A stretch of 26,396 nucleotides of DNA, taken from the IMG/VR virus record IMGVR_UViG_3300029923_000094, positions 1 through 26,396 of that record; one strand, written 5' to 3'. A program made the position numbers and the translations under genes. The notes beneath the pieces were generated by a model that saw only the letters and a program-made list of their open reading frames with translations, was not told the origin of the DNA and ran no database searches. Each line of letters begins with the position of its first letter. The first letter of the stretch is position 1. This document shows positions 17,000-24,631 of this stretch, piece by piece. This DNA is from a virus.

Positions 17000-18238
17000 T
17001 TATATGACTTTTTGTAGTTGTAATTGTACTTTTCCTTTGCCTGCATTAAACATTCTTATCTTGTTCATATTCCTCTTCGTGAGATCGAGTATCTTTTGGT
17101 GATGCGAAGTGAAAACATCTTTATAACCATAGCATTGTATAACCTTGAATTTTTTAAGGTCTACCTCGATTGTTTCGATACGTTCTCCTTTTGCATTACG
17201 GGCAGAAAGAATAAGAGATTCTTTCTTCTTGTAATATTCGCAAGAAAATACGCAATGAGACATACATTTACCTTCTTCGAAGAACTCATTGATATCTTTG
17301 AGTACACTGATAAAAAAGTTTCCATCAGAGATAACCATATCATAGAATCTGCGCCTTCTCTTTATATATTCTTCATTCTCCTTAATCTCTTTGTTAAGCT
17401 TTATGAGCTGTTCTTTCTCTGCTTTTATACGAGTAAGTTCCATGAGGATACGACGATCCCCTTCCTTCTTACGAGATACCTTACCAACAAATAAGTTATG
17501 TGTGTAGTCTAGGTTATCTGGTGCTACGTATTTGGGGTTGTGATTATCTTTATGAAGATAAATCATACTGTTGACCATATCAAACCATTTGTGCACATTG
17601 TCTTTATTAAAGACAAATCCATGCTTCTTAGCTATCCTTATACTCGAAAGAAGTTCTTTTGTGTGGGAGTTATAAATAAGCTTATCTATTAACATGTTCT
17701 CTCCTTGATTATACAACGTTTCTCCATACGAAAATTTTAGGACCTTATTAAGACCTTTTGGCTTATCGTGGATACATTTAACCCTTTTACCACCATGCCT
17801 TCTTCTTTCGTATTCAGACAAACTGAAAACGCCACTAATACTATATCCATAGGAATTAAGGTCATTTTTTCTTAACTCTATATTAGAACTGTATGAGAAA
17901 GTATCGTAAGGAACCCAACTATTCATTACAAATCGTTGCTTTGTGAAATATAGTATCTTATCGTCCTTTACGAAGATCCTACCAACCTCCATAATAAGAT
18001 AGACAGGACTTTTTTTATTATTGTAACGGTAAATTCTATAAAGTCTGTCGATAGTCCAATCCTTTCTATTTTCTGTAAGAGTGAAGTAAACAACAGTTTC
18101 TTTTTTATTACCGCCACTACAGTAATAGGAATAGTCCGAGTACTCGACAATCCAATTCTTATCGCAGATGGAAATATCCTCTTTGATTTTTGCGTTTATC
18201 TTTGACGCCTCCTTCTCGATTAATGTGCGTGGTTTCAT
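17000..18238 (-). CDS. pcfJ: PcfJ-like protein
   Basis: A 412-residue protein whose C-terminal third has the PcfJ signature: FFEEGKCMSHCVFSCEYYKK (about residues 317-336), SLILSARNAKGERIETIEVD, then FKVIQCYGYKD and HHQKILDLTKRNMNKI. PcfJ was named from the enterococcal conjugative plasmid pCF10; its biochemical role is not known. The N-terminal two thirds are Tyr/Lys-rich and unrecognised. It starts inside the stop of pcfK (ATGA), so the two are translationally coupled. Arg is often AGA/AGG here, while the packaging and replication genes around it use CGT a lot, suggesting separate acquisition. Confidence 0.85.
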   Translation of the reverse strand: MKPRTLIEKEASKINAKIKEDISICDKNWIVEYSDYSYYCSGGNKKETVVYFTLTENRKDWTIDRLYRIYRYNNKKSPVYLIMEVGRIFVKDDKILYFTKQRFVMNSWVPYDTFSYSSNIELRKNDLNSYGYSISGVFSLSEYERRRHGGKRVKCIHDKPKGLNKVLKFSYGETLYNQGENMLIDKLIYNSHTKELLSSIRIAKKHGFVFNKDNVHKWFDMVNSMIYLHKDNHNPKYVAPDNLDYTHNLFVGKVSRKKEGDRRILMELTRIKAEKEQLIKLNKEIKENEEYIKRRRRFYDMVISDGNFFISVLKDINEFFEEGKCMSHCVFSCEYYKKKESLILSARNAKGERIETIEVDLKKFKVIQCYGYKDVFTSHHQKILDLTKRNMNKIRMFNAGKGKVQLQLQKVI

Positions 18239-18576
18239 AGCATTCCTCCGAATAAATCAAGTTCTATTGCCTTATTACATGAAGCCTTTGAAGTTTTCTG
18301 CTTTCTTTCAACATGAGCAACAGAAGATGGAATACGAGAAACACTGACGTTGTCAATTTTGATGTTCTTTTCTTGATAATAATGAGCAGCCCAGGCAAAA
18401 ACATCAGCATTGGGGACACAAGCAACTCCGGCAATAGCTGATATCCGGGCTTGACTCTCTATGTACTTCATACATTCGTCAATACTTTTATCTTTGTCTT
18501 CAAATCTTTGTTTGAAGTTCTGGTCATCATCTGCCATCTTCTGCAGGTGCATTAAAATTAATTCTTTAGCGCTCAT
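18235..18576 (-). CDS. pcfK: PcfK-like protein
   Basis: A 113-residue protein with a helical start (AKELILMHLQKMADDDQNF), a segment DKSIDECMKYIESQAR and the typical PcfK core PNADVFAWAAHYYQEKNI, ending in ELDLFGGML. PcfK always accompanies PcfJ in plasmids and mobile elements of Firmicutes and Bacteroidetes; function unknown. The pair is coupled by an ATGA overlap. The 47 bases before it are A/T-rich and hold no clear promoter. Confidence 0.85.
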   Translation of the reverse strand: MSAKELILMHLQKMADDDQNFKQRFEDKDKSIDECMKYIESQARISAIAGVACVPNADVFAWAAHYYQEKNIKIDNVSVSRIPSSVAHVERKQKTSKASCNKAIELDLFGGML

Positions 18577-18623
18577 AATTTATTGTGGGATTTTAATAAA
18601 TATTTTGTTATACCCTTAGATGG

Positions 18624-18764
18624 TCATTCCCCATCTTTGTTAATATAATCATTGCAGGCCTCTTGGTCTGATTCTACTATATTGTCTGTGATTCCACAAG
18701 TTCCTGCGTCGTCACAGTCTGAATGATACAGCAGGCATGATTTGCAATTTTCGCAGCCGTTCAT
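18624..18764 (-). CDS. 46-residue Cys-rich small protein
   Basis: The ATG at 18764 overlaps the TGA of the preceding gene (ATGA) and the frame ends in TGA at 18626-18624. The peptide begins MNGCENCKSCLLYHSDC and has six Cys (residues 4, 7, 10, 17, 23, 37). CxxCxxC followed by further Cys suggests bound zinc or an Fe-S cluster. The rest is acidic (DDAGTCGITDNIVESDQEA). The coupled start and the dense Cys spacing make this a real gene, although it is short. I do not recognise a family. Confidence 0.7.
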   Translation of the reverse strand: MNGCENCKSCLLYHSDCDDAGTCGITDNIVESDQEACNDYINKDGE

Positions 18765-19060
18765 ATATTCACCTCCATTATCTTAAAAATTTCATCCGCC
18801 TTTTGTTTGATAATAATTCTCGTATCTCCATCAGATATATCACAGCTTTCGCTCCAGATAGTTACCCAAACAAATAAGATTCTAACTTGTATTTTTACTA
18901 TGTAAGTCATAGGCAAGTCTTTGAATACGTCAGCTTGACTCAATATAATTCCATCTTCTGTTTTAGTGCTCATAGACGCTAATGCCTCGGCAATTGCTCT
19001 AGTATCTTCTATTTCTTCGGTTACGCGTGCGCTTCTTCTATAACTATTTATTACTTTCAT
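18761..19060 (-). CDS. Uncharacterised phage protein, 99 residues
   Basis: I place the start at the ATG at 19060 (MKVINSYRRSARV); a TTG at 19099 would extend the frame through a GC-rich hairpin and is unlikely. The N-terminal half is helical (EEIEDTRAIAEALASM); the C-terminal half has a strand-rich hydrophobic core (MTYIVKIQVRILFVWVTIW) and then SCDISDGDTRIIIKQKADEI. The hydrophobic run alternates with charged residues and is not a clear membrane segment. It is coupled to the following Cys-rich gene by an ATGA overlap. Function unknown. Confidence 0.65.
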   Translation of the reverse strand: MKVINSYRRSARVTEEIEDTRAIAEALASMSTKTEDGIILSQADVFKDLPMTYIVKIQVRILFVWVTIWSESCDISDGDTRIIIKQKADEIFKIMEVNI

Positions 19061-19078
19061 TTTAGGAAGGGTTTTAAA

Positions 19079-19098
19079 TGCCCGGCTAACGCCGGGCA
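19079..19098 (-). terminator. GC-rich perfect hairpin after the C-type-lectin gene
   Basis: TGCCCGGC and GCCGGGCA form an 8-base perfect stem with a 4-base loop (GTTA in the sense of the genes). It starts 20 bases after the stop of the gene at 19119-19787. The following minus-strand sequence is ATTTAAAACC, so the T-run is poor for an intrinsic terminator. In retroelement-diversified genes a short GC-rich hairpin or cruciform just after the variable region is needed for target recognition, and this hairpin has the right position and stem length. Which role applies is open. Confidence 0.5.
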
Positions 19099-19118
19099 AA
19101 GGTTAAACAAATAAACTA

Positions 19119-19787
19119 TTAAGAAATAAATGCTGACACAGGGCGAACTCGACCCGTGGTCGTAGACTTAGTGCCGTTGCCCATGGTGCCGTCGAAAAGA
19201 GTCAGATGCCAGGCATCCGTAGCGCTGTCCTCGGTAGAAGTCCAGTACCAAGCATCAGCAATAATTTGGCCACCTACATATTTCAAAGCTTCATTAAGTG
19301 CTTTTTTGTTCAAGAAAATAAAAAGCATTTGCCCCATAGCAGGTATATATTGTCCATCTTCTAGTATGATATTTTTATTAAGGCCTATTTGTTCTAAATG
19401 CTTAGTATTGCTTTTTCCATTCCAATCTGCTACAGCGTCCGTATAGTTGTCTATATAACCGTCGTATTCTGTTTTATCTTTGCTATTTGTTAGCGTTGTA
19501 TATTCTCCGTCGGCTGCGTCTTTAAGCGCCAAGGCGATAGATTTACTACCCATCTTAATGCCTACTGCTATACAAGCGTCTTTATTGCATCCTGGTTCGA
19601 ATAATACCGGACTACCTACTTTTTTAATAAGGTAGATTCCGTCAGCCATTTCGTTAGGCGTTGATGACGTTCCGGATTCTTTACTATCGGCCATAACAAA
19701 ATCGTATGACTTTTGTGCATTTTCTACGTTGGCGTGGTTCATAACCAGAAGCGCCATTTTCATTTTTTGAATTTCATTTAATACCAT
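19119..19787 (-). CDS. DUF1566/C-type-lectin-fold protein, candidate retroelement target
   Basis: A 222-residue protein without a signal peptide. The C-terminal half has the C-type-lectin/DUF1566 pattern: ILEDGQYIPAMGQM (residues 141-154), a helix LNEALKYVGG, then ADAWYWTSTEDSATDAWHL and the ending GRVRPVSAF (212-220). This is the shape of variable proteins of diversity-generating retroelements. Bases 19141-19260 are 58% G+C by my count, while 19321-19380 are 30%. The residues that would vary have codons ending in C or T (GAC, AGC, GAT, CAT, ACT, CTT, GGC, TCT, ACC, GGT), as if made by changing A in AAC/AAT template codons. No reverse transcriptase or template repeat is seen in the window. 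It starts 4 bases after the ASCH gene; an early-region place is unusual for a receptor-binding protein. Confidence 0.7.
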   Translation of the reverse strand: MVLNEIQKMKMALLVMNHANVENAQKSYDFVMADSKESGTSSTPNEMADGIYLIKKVGSPVLFEPGCNKDACIAVGIKMGSKSIALALKDAADGEYTTLTNSKDKTEYDGYIDNYTDAVADWNGKSNTKHLEQIGLNKNIILEDGQYIPAMGQMLFIFLNKKALNEALKYVGGQIIADAWYWTSTEDSATDAWHLTLFDGTMGNGTKSTTTGRVRPVSAFIS

Positions 19788-19791
19788 AATA

Positions 19792-20172
19792 TTAAAAATT
19801 TATAAGTGAAACATTTTGTGTGATTAATATTTTATTAAGTTTTATAATGAAAGTATCATAACCAGGTGCACCCCAATGAGGATTACCACGGCCGATAACT
19901 ATTTCTTTGATTTCAAATAGCATAGAATGATTCGTATATCCGCGATGGAAGAGCACACGTGAATAACCTTTGAAGCTATATGCTCCGTTAATTGCTTTTC
20001 TGCATTCATTGCAGCCCTCACCGGTACAAGTTTTGCAACGACCGTCAGTAACCCATTCTTCACAAAGTCTCTTAATCCAAAAAGGCTTTATCTTACGATA
20101 TTCTTCTATCTTTTCCCCTGTTACAATCATGTCATACCAGTGGAAGGTTAAATGCAAGTCTAATATTTTCAT
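19792..20172 (-). CDS. ASCH-domain protein with a four-Cys insertion
   Basis: A 126-residue protein with ASCH features: MKILDLHLTFHWYDMIVTGE followed by KIEEYRKIKPFW, giving the family motif GxKxxExR (Gly19 to Arg26), and a C-terminal barrel part with SRVLFHRGYTNHSMLFEI and FIIKLN. ASCH domains bind RNA or act on modified nucleosides; phages often carry one. A short insertion CKTCTGEGCNEC (Cys46, 49, 54, 57) looks like a zinc knuckle. The segment GRGNPHWGAPG is typical of the Bacteroides phage versions. The role in infection is unknown. Confidence 0.8.
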   Translation of the reverse strand: MKILDLHLTFHWYDMIVTGEKIEEYRKIKPFWIKRLCEEWVTDGRCKTCTGEGCNECRKAINGAYSFKGYSRVLFHRGYTNHSMLFEIKEIVIGRGNPHWGAPGYDTFIIKLNKILITQNVSLINF

Positions 20173-20179
20173 AATATTT

Positions 20180-22162
20180 TTAATCTTTTAAATAGTAAGG
20201 TGTGGAATATCCGGAGCCTTTTAGTGGCAAATCACGGCACCAGTCTATGATCTCGCTAAATAAAGCCTCAACACTTTGCAGTGTTTGGCCTGGCTTAGCT
20301 TCTACTATAATTTCATCATGTATATGAAATACTACGTCTAAATTCTGTTTGCGGGCGCGAAGTATTACAATACCTAATATGTCGCGTGCAATGGCTTGCA
20401 CTATGTTCTCTACCAGTTTACCGCCGTAGGTTCTTATTGTTCCCCACTTCTTAGTAGTCTGATTAAGACCCTCGTATTCTATTACTTCTCGGCTTTCTCT
20501 CCATCGGTCGGACTCTTCTCCGATAGCAACACGCGGGTAACAGATTGTTCGCTTTGACGGTAGGGTAATAGTAAGCATACCCAGACGCTTTCCTATAATA
20601 ATATCACGATTAATTTGTACGTCTTTACCGGTCTTAATAGCTGTATAGGCTGCTTTTTCTACGATGGCCCAAAGACGAACTATATGCGGATTAGCTTCAC
20701 GCCACTTGTTAACGGTATCCTTTTCTTCTTCCTCTGTCATACCCAAGCGTGCACCGCCCATAACTTCCAGGGCAGATACACCACCGCCGTAACCTAATGC
20801 TAGTGTAGCTATCTTTCCTTTTTGTCTAAGTTCGGAATTTTGGCCGTGCTTTTCTACCGGCTTCTTAAACATTTTTGATGCCGTGGCGCAATATATATCG
20901 CCCCCGGCTTTAAATACATCTAACACCCAATTCTCACCAGCTAACCAAGCTATAACGCGGCACTCGATAGCGCTAAAGTCGCAAACGTGGAATATACAGC
21001 CAGACTTAGCGATAAATGCCGTACGTATTAATTCACTCAGCACTTGAGTTACGTTATCGTAGTTTAGTTCAAACTCATATAAATCACCCTGCCGGACTAA
21101 ATAGCGTGCATCGTCTAAATCATTTAAGTGATTCTGTGGAAGATTTTGTAACTGTACCAGTCGGCCCGCCCATCGTCCTGTACGTGCTGCGCCATAAAAT
21201 TGCAAAAGCCCGTGCACTCTTCCGTCTTTGCAAACACAATTTAGCATAGAGCTATATTTCTTATTGCTCGTTTTTCCCATTTCTTTGCGAAGCGATAAAA
21301 TTTTTTGCGCTCTCGGAAAAAATGATAGCTGCTTATCTAGGTCATCAAGATTCTTTTTGTTGAGGCTTTCTATAGTCATCCCAGTAGTCTTGCTTAAATA
21401 TGCTTTAATCTGTGCAGGACTATTAGGATTATCCATGCCGGTTAACTTCTGCGCTTCTTTAAGCAGTTGTGATTTGTATTCGGTGTCGAAGCGTTCCGCG
21501 GATTCAACTAACTGCTGATCTATCATAACGCCTCGATCATTTATTTCTTGGTCTGCCGTATATAATTCTTCGTCAAAAGCTGGTACTTCTAGGCGACGTA
21601 CTTTAGCTAATATAGCTTGTTCTACTTCGACGTCTCTTATATTGTAGGATTTAAATACTGCCCATTTTTCGGGGTAATCTTCTGGTAAATGTCTATTAAC
21701 TTTGTTGCCATTGACGAATAAATCCGAATCGTCTTTAGTTGATTTAGTTGGTATAGAAAAGAAACGTATTAAAGCTTTACCTTCTGCCATTTTTTGTTGC
21801 TCTAGGTGTAGTACTTCTCCGCACTGCGCAAGTGATAAGGGCAGGCCCATACGTGCAGCACGTACCATTGTGCAGCGCCACTGGGCGGCGTCTAAATGCA
21901 GGCCGTAGTACTTACTCAGGCAAATCCGTTCAAAAGAGGCATTAAATGCGGTTTTAATTATTTCTGAATTAGTTAGTGCCTGGCATATATTTTCCGGGAG
22001 TGATTCTCCAAGGGCAAAATCTATACATTGTACAGGACCACCGTCGACACTATAAGAAAATAGCAAAATAGTAAAGTCAGAAGCTTCCACGTATTTATAT
22101 ACGCCGCAGTTAATTAAGTCATTGCTGCTATAAGTTTCTATGTCTATACCTAATTCTTTCAT
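20180..22162 (-). CDS. Family A DNA polymerase with 3'-5' exonuclease domain
   Basis: A 660-residue phage replicative polymerase. Exonuclease motif I is GIDIET (Asp7, Glu9), with FNASFERICL (residues 73-82) and YNIRDVEVEQ (173-182) as later exonuclease motifs. Polymerase motif A is VCDFSAIECRVIAWL (393-407), motif B RQKGKIATLALGYGGG (446-461) and motif C HIHDE (614-618). A template-binding segment YGAARTGRWAGRLVQLQNLP (323-342) precedes motif A. There is no 5'-nuclease domain. It lies between the ssDNA-binding protein and the primase region. Confidence 0.93.
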   Translation of the reverse strand: MKELGIDIETYSSNDLINCGVYKYVEASDFTILLFSYSVDGGPVQCIDFALGESLPENICQALTNSEIIKTAFNASFERICLSKYYGLHLDAAQWRCTMVRAARMGLPLSLAQCGEVLHLEQQKMAEGKALIRFFSIPTKSTKDDSDLFVNGNKVNRHLPEDYPEKWAVFKSYNIRDVEVEQAILAKVRRLEVPAFDEELYTADQEINDRGVMIDQQLVESAERFDTEYKSQLLKEAQKLTGMDNPNSPAQIKAYLSKTTGMTIESLNKKNLDDLDKQLSFFPRAQKILSLRKEMGKTSNKKYSSMLNCVCKDGRVHGLLQFYGAARTGRWAGRLVQLQNLPQNHLNDLDDARYLVRQGDLYEFELNYDNVTQVLSELIRTAFIAKSGCIFHVCDFSAIECRVIAWLAGENWVLDVFKAGGDIYCATASKMFKKPVEKHGQNSELRQKGKIATLALGYGGGVSALEVMGGARLGMTEEEEKDTVNKWREANPHIVRLWAIVEKAAYTAIKTGKDVQINRDIIIGKRLGMLTITLPSKRTICYPRVAIGEESDRWRESREVIEYEGLNQTTKKWGTIRTYGGKLVENIVQAIARDILGIVILRARKQNLDVVFHIHDEIIVEAKPGQTLQSVEALFSEIIDWCRDLPLKGSGYSTPYYLKD

Positions 22163-22177
22163 TTTTAATTGTTTTAA

Positions 22178-22217
22178 AACTGCGCGGGTATCGTAATATA
22201 TTATTTCCCGCGCAGTT
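22178..22217 (-). terminator. 11-base GC-rich hairpin before the polymerase gene
   Basis: AACTGCGCGGG (22178-22188) pairs perfectly with CCCGCGCAGTT (22207-22217) around an 18-base A/T loop. It fills the gap between the DUF2815 stop (22232) and the polymerase ATG (22162). The minus-strand sequence after it is TTAAAACAATT, so the T-run is weak. It may be a partial terminator that lowers polymerase expression, or an RNA processing/stability element. Confidence 0.5.
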
Positions 22218-22231
22218 GTTATTTGGATAAT

Positions 22232-22789
22232 TTATAGATCGTCGTCATCTTCGTCATCAATTTCGGCAAAATCTGTCTCAGCTGATACTCGGCCGCCCAA
22301 GTGTTCGTCGTCTTTGAACTTCATAAGATTATTAAGTCCACACGCTACGCCGCGATTTCCGCTAACGTCATAGCCAAAGAAGGTAACTGAAACGATAGCC
22401 CATACTCCGCTATACATTTCTTCCTCGTCCACGATAGGAACTTTGTGTTTATCTACTACTCCAGGACGCGTAACGCTCTTTGCGTTCAGATAGAATTTAC
22501 TTTCGTAAACATCATCGTCGTCTTTTTCGTCTCCATCACGCAGCGGCATATCCAATTTCTTAGGTTCTTTGCCGTTCCACTTACTTATTATTGCTGATTT
22601 CTTTGCCGCCTCGATAGCTTCCTTAATAGCTCCGATTGTCTCTTTCTCATCTTTCGGAATAAGGACGTTCGTCATAAACTTTCCGTTGTCTGTATCTCCA
22701 TCCGGCGCGTATTTTGAAAATACGTGTGTGTAACTCAATCGGCACGGCCCGAATACTACTTTGTTTTCTTTTACAATTGGCTTAATCAT
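22232..22789 (-). CDS. DUF2815 family ssDNA-binding protein
   Basis: A 185-residue protein with the DUF2815 pattern: VVFGPCRLSYTHVFSKYAPD, then KFMTNVLIPKDEKETI, LDMPLRDGDEKDDDDVY, and a C-terminal OB-like strand region YSGVWAIVSVTFFGYDVSGN followed by RGVACGLNNLMKFKDDEHLGG. It ends in a very acidic tail (DDEDDDDL), as in phage ssDNA-binding proteins such as T7 gp2.5, where the tail contacts the polymerase and other partners. It lies between DUF2800 and the polymerase, the standard order of this replication module. Confidence 0.85.
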   Translation of the reverse strand: MIKPIVKENKVVFGPCRLSYTHVFSKYAPDGDTDNGKFMTNVLIPKDEKETIGAIKEAIEAAKKSAIISKWNGKEPKKLDMPLRDGDEKDDDDVYESKFYLNAKSVTRPGVVDKHKVPIVDEEEMYSGVWAIVSVTFFGYDVSGNRGVACGLNNLMKFKDDEHLGGRVSAETDFAEIDDEDDDDL

Positions 22790-22808
22790 ACTTTCTAAAT
22801 TTTAATTG

Positions 22809-23966
22809 TTAAACGTTTATATTTTTAAAATCATCGGCTACGGCATTAAACGCAGGGCGTTTGTCTGTTTCCGGTACCAGAGTTGGTTTACCTTGCGGTT
22901 TGTCAATATAATCCGAGCATAGGGCCGTAAATCTTTTCTTTCCGCACAGGCGTTCCAGATCTGTTATTGTTCTTAGCTCGGCGGGTTTCAGGTAGTCACT
23001 TTCATCAAAGCCGTTATTATCTAGGATGCCGCCTACTTTGTCAGGGTCCGTTATCTTTCTGTTACTGCGTCCCTCAACTATCTTATATCCAACATATTCA
23101 ATACCAGCCAGGGCTTGAGTTAAGGCAAATTCTTCGATTCCTGCCAACCATGTCTTAATCGTGGCTATTCGTGGTAATACAATATTTTGCATGTCATCTT
23201 TGCTAACTAATTTAAGATCATCAAATTTATCAGCGGTATCTACACATTGCATGGCCAGGGCTTTACAGCTACATTTAACGCGGCAGAATTGGCACCACTC
23301 ACCGGGCAATTGTTTACCGTTGCCGTCAAAAGCTTCTTTAGCTTTGGGCGTTAATTTCAGGGCTGCCCATTTCAGTAAATCGTCGGTGGTTAGTTCATAT
23401 TCACTTAGATTGTCTATACGTGGCTGTATTATAGTCATTCGCACCCGGTTAATGTTGTATTCAAAGCTGTATGCTTCATAGGCTCCTAGCGCATAAATCA
23501 TCATTTGCGGATTTTTTTCCGCCGATACGCGTACACCTTTTCCATACTTGAAGTCTATTATCTCCAAACAACCGTCTGCAATGATCATGGCGTCGGCAGT
23601 TCCAAAAGCTTCCGGCACATATTTGGAAAAATCTAATTTTGTTTCGATTCTTAGCTGCGCGTCCTTTGTTTTAGCCCGGGCGGCGTTAAACTTTTCCATT
23701 ACTATAGTGTAGTAGGTGTCCGTGTATTCGTCCATTTCTCCAGTGTGATATTCGGCATCTAGCTGCTTAAATTCTTCTATTTCGCCATCCGTTGGTAGGC
23801 CGAAAAAAGTTTTTAGCTTATAAGCACAATAGGCGTGTGCAAGTGTTCCCTCTTGGGCGTAGGTCGTTTCTTTGTTCGGCGCATTAACCTCTAAGCGTGG
23901 TGCTGCCGTGCAGTTCATCCAGCGATGAGCCGCGGAGGGGCTTAATAGTGCGTGTGTTCCTGGCAT
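22809..23966 (-). CDS. DUF2800 PD-(D/E)XK nuclease (RecB/Cas4-like)
   Basis: A 385-residue nuclease. The start LLSPSAAHRWMNCTAAPR and AQEGTLAHAYC (His44) are family hallmarks. The catalytic core is GTAD (122-125) and IIDFKYGKG (136-144, Asp138 and Lys140), followed by NPQMMIYALGAYEA. Four Cys in CQFCRVKCSC (225-234), with Cys19, may hold an Fe-S cluster as in AddB/Cas4-type nucleases. It probably prepares DNA ends for recombination with the DUF2815 protein. It starts one base after the preceding gene's stop. Confidence 0.88.
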   Translation of the reverse strand: MPGTHALLSPSAAHRWMNCTAAPRLEVNAPNKETTYAQEGTLAHAYCAYKLKTFFGLPTDGEIEEFKQLDAEYHTGEMDEYTDTYYTIVMEKFNAARAKTKDAQLRIETKLDFSKYVPEAFGTADAMIIADGCLEIIDFKYGKGVRVSAEKNPQMMIYALGAYEAYSFEYNINRVRMTIIQPRIDNLSEYELTTDDLLKWAALKLTPKAKEAFDGNGKQLPGEWCQFCRVKCSCKALAMQCVDTADKFDDLKLVSKDDMQNIVLPRIATIKTWLAGIEEFALTQALAGIEYVGYKIVEGRSNRKITDPDKVGGILDNNGFDESDYLKPAELRTITDLERLCGKKRFTALCSDYIDKPQGKPTLVPETDKRPAFNAVADDFKNINV

Positions 23967-23967
23967 A

Positions 23968-24498
23968 TTAGAAAGGACATTTAGTTTCTATTGTTCCGTC
24001 GTCGCCTATTATCAGTTCGTCGCACTGGCTAATAAAAGATCCACGTTTGTCGGAAGGTAAGGCACTGGGCTTGTCTGCTCCAAGCATGGAGCTTATATTT
24101 TTAAAGCTGGCCGTTAATTGCTTGTGGTACTTTTTGTACTTCTCACCGTCGGTATTTTCTTTATAGTCCTCACCTTCAATACGTGTACGTGTTCGGTGCA
24201 TAGCAGCGCGTACGTCCTCTTCGGTTAATTCCTTTTTCTCCTCCTCCGCGGGTGTTTCCTCAGGCTCCGGCGCTGCTGATTCCTCGGCGGTAGCTTCCGG
24301 TTCTGCCTGCTCGACTTTAGATTTACGCGACTTACGTGCCGGCTTTTCCTTTACTGGTGTAGGTGCTTCTTCCGGTGCTGGTTCTGAACTTGTAGCCTCT
24401 ATGGGCTGCGTTTCTTTTCGTAGGATAGCGCTAACTAACGCTACCAAATTCGGCGTTACGCCTAAATTTACATGCACTGTGATTTCAAAATTTGTCAT
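23968..24498 (-). CDS. Uncharacterised early protein with Pro/Glu-rich linker
   Basis: A 176-residue protein in three parts: an N-terminal strand-helix (MTNFEITVHVNLGVTPNLVA, then LVSAILRKE), a low-complexity linker of Pro, Glu, Ala and Lys (residues ~32-90), and a C-terminal domain starting LTEEDVRAAMHRTRTRIEGE with YKKYHKQLTASFKNISSMLG and ending ISQCDELIIGDDGTIETKCPF in two pieces. The C-terminal domain seems the functional part, tethered by the linker. Its position before the DUF2800/DUF2815/polymerase genes suggests a role in recombination or replication; I do not recognise the family. Confidence 0.65.
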   Translation of the reverse strand: MTNFEITVHVNLGVTPNLVALVSAILRKETQPIEATSSEPAPEEAPTPVKEKPARKSRKSKVEQAEPEATAEESAAPEPEETPAEEEKKELTEEDVRAAMHRTRTRIEGEDYKENTDGEKYKKYHKQLTASFKNISSMLGADKPSALPSDKRGSFISQCDELIIGDDGTIETKCPF

Positions 24499-24509
24499 AA
24501 TACAAGGGT

Positions 24510-24620
24510 TTAATAAAAAATGTAGATTATTATACTAAATATAGCGAAAAGTACCAGGGTAAACACTACGGCTAATCCCGCGTCTTTCCATTGTTCTTTA
24601 TTCCATTTCGAAAGGTTCAT
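24510..24620 (-). CDS. 36-residue single-pass membrane peptide
   Basis: From the ATG at 24620 the frame reads MNLSKWNKEQWKDAG and then an unbroken hydrophobic helix (LAVVFTLVLFAIFSIIIYIF) to the end at the TAA 24512-24510. A short amphipathic start plus one membrane helix is the form of many small phage membrane peptides that alter host envelope or exclude other phages. It is spaced 11 bases from the HTH gene and 11 from the next, so it fits the operon. Function unknown. Confidence 0.65.
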   Translation of the reverse strand: MNLSKWNKEQWKDAGLAVVFTLVLFAIFSIIIYIFY

Positions 24621-24631
24621 AATTTTAATTA

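Noticed and set aside
17024-17494. 156-codon + strand frame opposite pcfJ
   Set aside because: Phe/Tyr/Ile-rich translation arises from the antisense of Lys/Glu-rich PcfJ; the PcfJ motif on the minus strand is clear.
19061-19099. TTG start extending the 99-residue protein upstream
   Set aside because: The extra residues would be encoded by the GC-rich hairpin; the ATG at 19060 is the better start.
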